A stretch of DNA of 64,000 bases from Dipteronia dyeriana (Eukaryota > Streptophyta > Magnoliopsida > Sapindales > Sapindaceae): positions 1,927,768 to 1,991,767 of the forward strand of contig CM065300.1 in the NCBI GenBank assembly GCA_032871835.1. Reading direction: 5' to 3'. The position numbers were made by a program, and so were the translations under genes. Below the pieces are notes generated by a model, which was given only the letters and a program-made list of their open reading frames with translations, searched no databases and was not told where the DNA came from. This document shows positions 58,921-64,000 of the stretch, piece after piece (position 1 is the first letter of the stretch; every line of letters begins with the position of its first letter).

Positions 58921-60634
58921 TTTTCCCCCGACCTTTACCCTATTAGAAAGGTGAGGACATGAATTGTTCATATTGGCCGTTAGTCCCTATGAAATCGAAA
59001 TAATGTAAAAAACACTCCTTAGTATTTACATCCAGTCTTGCGTTGACTGTTAAAATTGAGAGGGTAAAATGGTAAATGACTATAATTAAACAAATTATTT
59101 TTTTATAAAAAAATTCTTCAACTCTCTTCTTCTCTACGACCACATCATCATCGATTCTTCTTCTTCTCCACTTGACCACCGTTAATTTTTCTTTAAAAAA
59201 AATTCCCCAAACCCAAAACAACTCATCAAATCTTCATCTTCAAACCTTCACTCAACCAAGCACAGAACCTCTCTCACTCTCTCTCTCTCGAATCCCTCCA
59301 TCTACATATGGAATCCCTCTCTTTGTAAATCAAAACCCATTCGAATCCCCCTCTCTCTTTCTATCGAGTCCCTATTCGAATCCCTCACCCGTTCATCGAA
59401 TTGAAATCCATCGAATCCCTAATTCCCAAATCTTCTTCTTCAATCATCATTTCGAATCCCTCTGTCTCTCGAATCTTTATCTCTGTCTCTCACTCATTCA
59501 ACAAGAACACTAGCCCAGAAACCCATCACACACCATCGATTTGGTCGGTTTGACACATCACGAGAGATATTTGGTGAGAGTTGTACTATTGGCGGTGCGA
59601 TCTTGAAATCGAGATTTGATGCTTGAATCAGTTTGGTGGCTGGTGATGGTGTTTTGATTCTTTTTTTTTCTTTTCTATGCTCTAGATCCATAATTTTTTT
59701 TTTTTTTTTTTTTTAAAGAGACCTGAAGATTGTATCTCCATGATCCATTTGTGTGTGCGTGAGAGAGAGCAGGAGAGATGGTGGTTTGGTGGTGGTGGTG
59801 ATAGTGATGATTTTTTGATTCTGGGTTCTATGGTGGTGTTGGTTCTGGGTTTTATGGTGATGGAATTTGTGGTGGTGGTGTTGGTTCTGGGTTTGCGTTG
59901 GTGGTGTACTGGTGTGGTTCGGTTGATGATGTTGGTGAATTTGGTTTGAATTTAATTGATTTTGGTGAATGGTTGGTTTTTTTTTTTTTTTTATTTGATT
60001 GAGATTATTCAAAATGATGTACTGATGTGGTTCGATTGATGATATTGGTGAGTTTTGGTTTGAATTTAAATTTATTTTGGTGAATTGTTTGATTTTTTTT
60101 TTTTTGTGGGTTGGATTGGGATGATTCAAACAAAAAATCCAGAACATCAACCAAATCCAATTTTCAATTTTAGCTTCTAAATTTTTTTAATTTTTTTTAA
60201 ATTTTTTGTTTTAAAACTAAAAAAGAAGTTTTTTTTTTAAAATTAAATTCTTTTTATTTTTAACTTCTATTTTTAAAATTAAATAAAAAATAAAAAGACA
60301 GATCTCCACCATCCATCTCCAAGATGGACGATGGAGATCCCAATTTTTTTCAATTATTATATATATATATATATATATATATTGTTTTTTGTTTTTTGTT
60401 TTTTTAATTTATTGTTTATTTAATAAATATATTGAGGGTTAAAATGTCATTTTTAGATTATATTAAAGGATAAAATGGTCATTTGACTGTAAGGATTGAC
60501 GGTCAAACTTTTTTTAGATGGAAAATATAACAGAAGGGGGAGATTTTATATTAATTTCATTTCAAGAGGAAGATCGGTCAATATGACCAAAACCTGTCCT
60601 CAGCTTTCTAATAGGGTAAAGATCAAGGGTAAAA
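58921..60634. mobile_element. Mutator-like element related to the one at 44.8-48.3 kb
   Basis: Inverted termini share CTTTACCCTATTAGAAAG, GTGAGGACA-type, TCATATTGGCCG-type and GTTGACTGTTAAA-type words (58921-59090 and about 60460-60634). The order of motifs in the terminal repeats parallels those at 44839-48302. The interior is low-complexity: CTCTCTCGAATCCCT repeats (59270-59490), T runs (59692-59714) and GGTGGTG/TTGGTT repeats (59780-60060). The frame on the minus strand at 59713-60150 is Asn/His/Gln repeat sequence, not a recognisable gene. A GATGGTGGAGATCT-type block near 60300 also occurs in the other element. Confidence 0.7.
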
Positions 60635-61159
60635 CGATCTTTTCCCGATTTGATTTGAAAATGTGAAAAACAATTCAAATTCTTAATTATAATTTTTATA
60701 AAGCTAATTAAATAAGAAGAAATGGTGAGAAATGTCACCTTTTTTTAGGTGAATTGCAGTGATATCACCGGTTTTAATAAATTAAGTTTAAAATGCATCT
60801 ATTATAGTGAACTATCGAAATTACCCTTAAATAATTGATTCTTTATTCTTTAAAAGCCTCTCTAAAAAAAGTTATCTGAATATCAATCAACTACTCCTGT
60901 ATCTCTTCAAAAAACGAGTTCGATTCCAGATATTTCACAAAAAGGTAAACTAATATTTCTGATCTTCATTTTCATTTTTTCATGCATTTCTGCTTGATTT
61001 AACTAATGCGTGAACATTTATGAACATATTGTCTCAATTCTTTTTGTTTATATCTACGAGTTGTAAACTTTTTAAAAATAATGTATGAATATGTATGTAT
61101 TTTTTTTTTGTATTTATATTTGGCCGAGTTGATTTGAAGTGATGCAAACAAGTTTAAAC

Positions 61160-61520
61160 TCTTGAGTATAGAAGCTCGAAAGCATTTTAAAAAAGATCGA
61201 AACATTAGTAAAAAAACTCGAGCAAATTTTAAAAAAGCTCGAGCCCTCACTAAAAAAACTCGATTTCTCTAAAAAAAAACTCGATCCCTCATAAAAAAAG
61301 CTCGATCCCTCACAAAAAAAACGATCCCTAAAATAAAAAGCTCAAGCCATATTTGAAAAAAACTTGAGCCATATTAAAATAAGTTCGAACCATATTAAAA
61401 AAAGCTCGACCATGTACAAAAAGAGCTCGGTCCTGAACAAAAAAAGCTCGATCATATACAAAAACGGTTTGATCATGTAACAAAAAAAACTCAATCAATA
61501 ACAAAAAAAAAACTTGATCG
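61160..61520 (+). repeat. A-tract array 5' of the transposase
   Basis: About 17 imperfect units combine runs of A with GCTCGATC, GCTCGAGCC or GTTCGAACC at roughly 20-21 bp spacing. It is shorter and more diverged than the array at 27990-28680 but clearly of the same kind. It lies between the terminal repeat and the transposase frame. Confidence 0.85.
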
Positions 61521-61589
61521 CTTACACTTTTGATTTTTGTATAATACTTTATAGTTGTAAATGTAATATTAAATATTATTTTCTTAATA

Positions 61590-64000
61590 ATGGTTTTTTA
61601 TGATGATTTTGACGGGACAACGGATAGGGTGAGAATATTCATATCCTACAATGGTCGATGAGAGCAATTACCCGATGGAAATCAGAGGTATTTAGGTTCC
61701 GATAACCAAGGTTTGTATGTGTCAAAAAATTTGACTTACGACGAACTGATGTCGATCGTGCAAACCATTGTGAAGTTTGATGAGAACAAATACAATGTTG
61801 ATCTACAATCTATATAAATTGTTCCTATGACTACATGTCGTACATTTATAAAAAACAATGATGATGTTCAGTTTATGCTAGGGGAAGATGTGATCTCTCA
61901 AGTATGTGTTAGTCTAATCGAGAGGCCAACAAGAGGTGTCATTGGTGAAGATATCCCTCATCGTGATAACACCCAACAATTTCGATCGTCAGGCGGAAGC
62001 AACAAGTTGTTCACAGAAAGAAGTGGGATTGATGGTCTGGAAAACATATGTGTTGTCCCACCGGAAGTAGCCGGCCATGCTGATATACTGGGACCTCAAT
62101 TCGACGATCTCTTTGGTTGTCAAATTGAGATGAATGGTAGGCAGTACAACCACCAATACAATGAGATCAACAATGAGCAAAATACAACACCCAATGTTTG
62201 GGCCGATTCATGAGGTGGATAATAAGGGCAATTTTAATCTGGTAGATAATGTAGAGAACAATGAGGGTGATGAAGAACCTGTCCAAACGGAAAGACGTGT
62301 AAGACATGTACACAGATTTAGTTCCAGTGCACCAGATATAGCTGGGACATCCGAGGTCCAGGTTAATGTAACTCCAGATGATTTTGATAATGCCACAACA
62401 CGGGTTATTCCAGGAGCAGAATCATACTCATTTGGTATGGGTGGAAGCAAGAACTTTGTTGAAGATGAACATACAAGCATGATATATATAGGGCAATTTT
62501 TTTCAACGAAAAAGGATTTGAAGAGACTAGTAGGGCTTTTTGCAATGCGGCAGAACTTCGAGTGGAAGGTGAAAAGGTCCAATAAGACAACATTACATCT
62601 AGTTTGTTTGACAGAAAATTGTACGTGGAAGTTAAGAGCGGTGATGAGAGACTAAGGGACATACTTTCAAGTAAGAAGTTTTGTCAACAAACATATTTAT
62701 CCGTTAAAGGAAATTCACTGTCGCCACCGACAAGCTGGTGCAGTCATAATTGGAGAAGTTATTGCACCTAGACTTCAACAACAAGATGGTCGACTAATGC
62801 GTCCAGAGGACATAATCGTCGACATGAAATCAATGTATGGAATCCAAATCATACACAGTAAGGCACACACCGCCCTCGATTATGTGTTGTCACTGACATA
62901 TGGAACACATGAGAAAACCTTCCAACTGCTTCCATCATTCCAACTGCTTCCATCATTTGGTTACGTTTTGGAACAAAAAAATCCTATCACAATCACTGAT
63001 TTACAGTGCGACGAAGATAGTAAATTTATGTACTTTTTCATATCGATTGGTCCCTCACTTAGAGGATTCCGGACGTGTATGCGTCCAGTAATTACCGTTG
63101 ATGGTACCCATTTGAAGAGACGATTCGGGGATACAGTGTTTGTTGCAACAACACAAGATGAGAATGAACAGGTGTATCCAATTGCTTTTGGGTACGGCGA
63201 CTCAGAAAACAACCTTTCATGGGAATGGTTTTTGGATTGCTTGAAGGGTGCCTTAGGTCATATTGATGAGCTGGTTTTCATTTCCGATAGACATGCAAGC
63301 ATTGTAGCAGAGATTTCTAAAGTGTTCCCTTATGCCACCCATACCATATGCTGCTGGCACTTTGCTGAAAATATTAAGAAGGATTTCATATGAAGGATAT
63401 TGTTGCAATAATGGACAAAACAGCCTGCACGTACACCGAGTTTTAATATAATCGGCATATGGAAGAGTTAAGAAACTTGCACCAGAATGCATATTATTAT
63501 GTAATTGATATCGATCCCTATAAGTGGCCCCGTGTACACTGCCCCGAAAGAAGGTACACGGTGATGACAACAAATGCTGAAGAATGCATAAACTCATGCC
63601 TAAAATTTTGCACGACAATTGCCTATGTTGACTCTGGCTGAGTTCATTAGGAATATGCTACAACGGTGGTTTCACAATTGCTATAAAGCTGCACAATCCA
63701 CACGTCATCAGTTGACCGACGCAACACATCTTGTGATCTTAAAACGTGTGGAGAAATGTGGTTTTATGACCGTAAATCCATTAGACTGGAATATTTTCTC
63801 GGTCAAGCGGTTCGGAAAATAGTGGACTGTTGACTTAGCCCGGAAGACCTGTACTTGCAACAAAGTCCAAATGGATCATTTTCTATGTTCTCACTCACTT
63901 GCGGCCGCACGGTACATTACTTTCAAGTTTTACTGTGAGGTGATTATTACTGAAACGTGAAGCTCATCGTTTTCAATATTTTTTACAGGGAGTGAAACTT
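61590..64000 (+). pseudogene. Mutator-like (MULE) transposase, broken, partial
   Basis: In order: an N-terminal region (from MVFYDDF, 61590) with ISYNGR, YLGSDNQGLYVSKN and MTTCRTFIKN; a DNA-binding-type segment (FSTKKDLKRLVGLFAMRQNF, 62502-62561) with CTENCTWKLRA; the MULE catalytic domain; a SWIM zinc finger CTC-x9-CSH (63850-63895). The DDE acidic residues can be located: Asp in ITVDGTHLKRRF, Asp in FISDRHAS, and Glu in TNAEECINS, with CCWHFAEN between the last two. Damage: in-frame stops at 61659, 61815, 62653, 63444 and 63820, and frame changes near 62200, 63390 and 63620. An 18-bp tandem duplication (62922-62957) doubles LLPSFQ. TTTTTTACAG just before 63990 looks like an intron acceptor, so a further exon continues beyond the window. 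Confidence 0.92.

Larger units (their letters stand above)
60714..64000 (+). mobile_element. Decayed autonomous Mutator-like element (5' part)
   Basis: The left terminus (GAAATGGTGAGAAATGTCACC at 60717, GTGATATCACCGGTTTTAAT, TATAGTGAACTA) matches both ends of the element at 27555-29045. It is followed by the A-tract array (61160-61520) and the broken transposase (61590 onward). The element runs past the end of the window, so the right terminus is not seen. Confidence 0.8.

Noticed and set aside
59713..60150. A 145-residue Asn/His/Gln-rich frame on the minus strand.
   Set aside because: It lies in low-complexity interior of a transposon, and composition alone explains the open frame.
1..64000. 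CRISPR arrays, bacterial operons, ribosome binding sites, rRNA genes and intact tRNA genes.
   Set aside because: The sequence is plant nuclear DNA. Regular arrays here are satellites or A-tract repeats, and no cloverleaf-forming tRNA or rRNA segment was found.

Overview
The window is nuclear DNA of a flowering plant, most likely a eudicot. It is very AT-rich, its genes have GT-AG introns, it carries plant-only protein families (tissue-type atypical bHLH proteins, a CP1-like EF-hand protein), and it is crowded with plant transposon families (Mutator-like, hAT and PIF/Harbinger miniature elements). The species cannot be named from the sequence.

I support six host genes. On the minus strand: prefoldin subunit 3 (six exons, 12819-16833), a small UPBEAT1/PAR-like HLH protein (17784-18056), an AIF/bHLH149-like HLH protein (34414-35124), a 222-residue C-tail-anchored protein ending in PLPT, a candidate plant KASH protein (three exons, 43808-44638), and a CP1-like EF-hand protein (55291-55788). 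On the plus strand: SLD5 of the GINS replication complex (six exons, 51976-54905). SLD5 and the EF-hand gene converge with 385 bp between their stop codons. The tail-anchored gene and SLD5 diverge across about 7.3 kb of repeats. Both of these carry an E2F consensus site near the start.

Most of the rest is repeat. By region: 1-12.8 kb is gene-free, with two hAT miniature elements (1323-2439 and 7536-8231) and an orphan ABRE-like pair. 12.8-18.1 kb holds prefoldin 3, with a TAA-flanked element in intron 3, and the small HLH gene. 18.1-34.4 kb is gene-free with several foldback elements, a non-autonomous Mutator-like element packed with A-tract repeats, and a Harbinger-like element with a TA-only core. 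35-43.8 kb is almost empty apart from a long-TIR element, a 27-base C run and a SINE. 44.8-48.3 kb is a long-TIR Mutator-like element carrying a three-unit tandem repeat. 48.5-51.7 kb is a satellite-like array of about 175-bp monomers interrupted by a Harbinger-like and a hAT element. 57.3-60.6 kb holds another Harbinger-like and another Mutator-like element. 60.7 kb to the window end is a decayed autonomous Mutator-like element with a broken but recognisable transposase.

The most striking structural result is that the broken autonomous Mutator-like element at 60.7-64 kb and the short element at 27.6-29.0 kb share both termini and an array of A-tracts spaced about 20-21 bp, close to two helical turns. 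This looks like an autonomous/non-autonomous pair that shares a phased A-tract leader. The genes do not form one pathway. SLD5 acts in DNA replication, prefoldin 3 in tubulin/actin folding, the HLH proteins are probable non-DNA-binding regulators, and the EF-hand protein is a calcium sensor.
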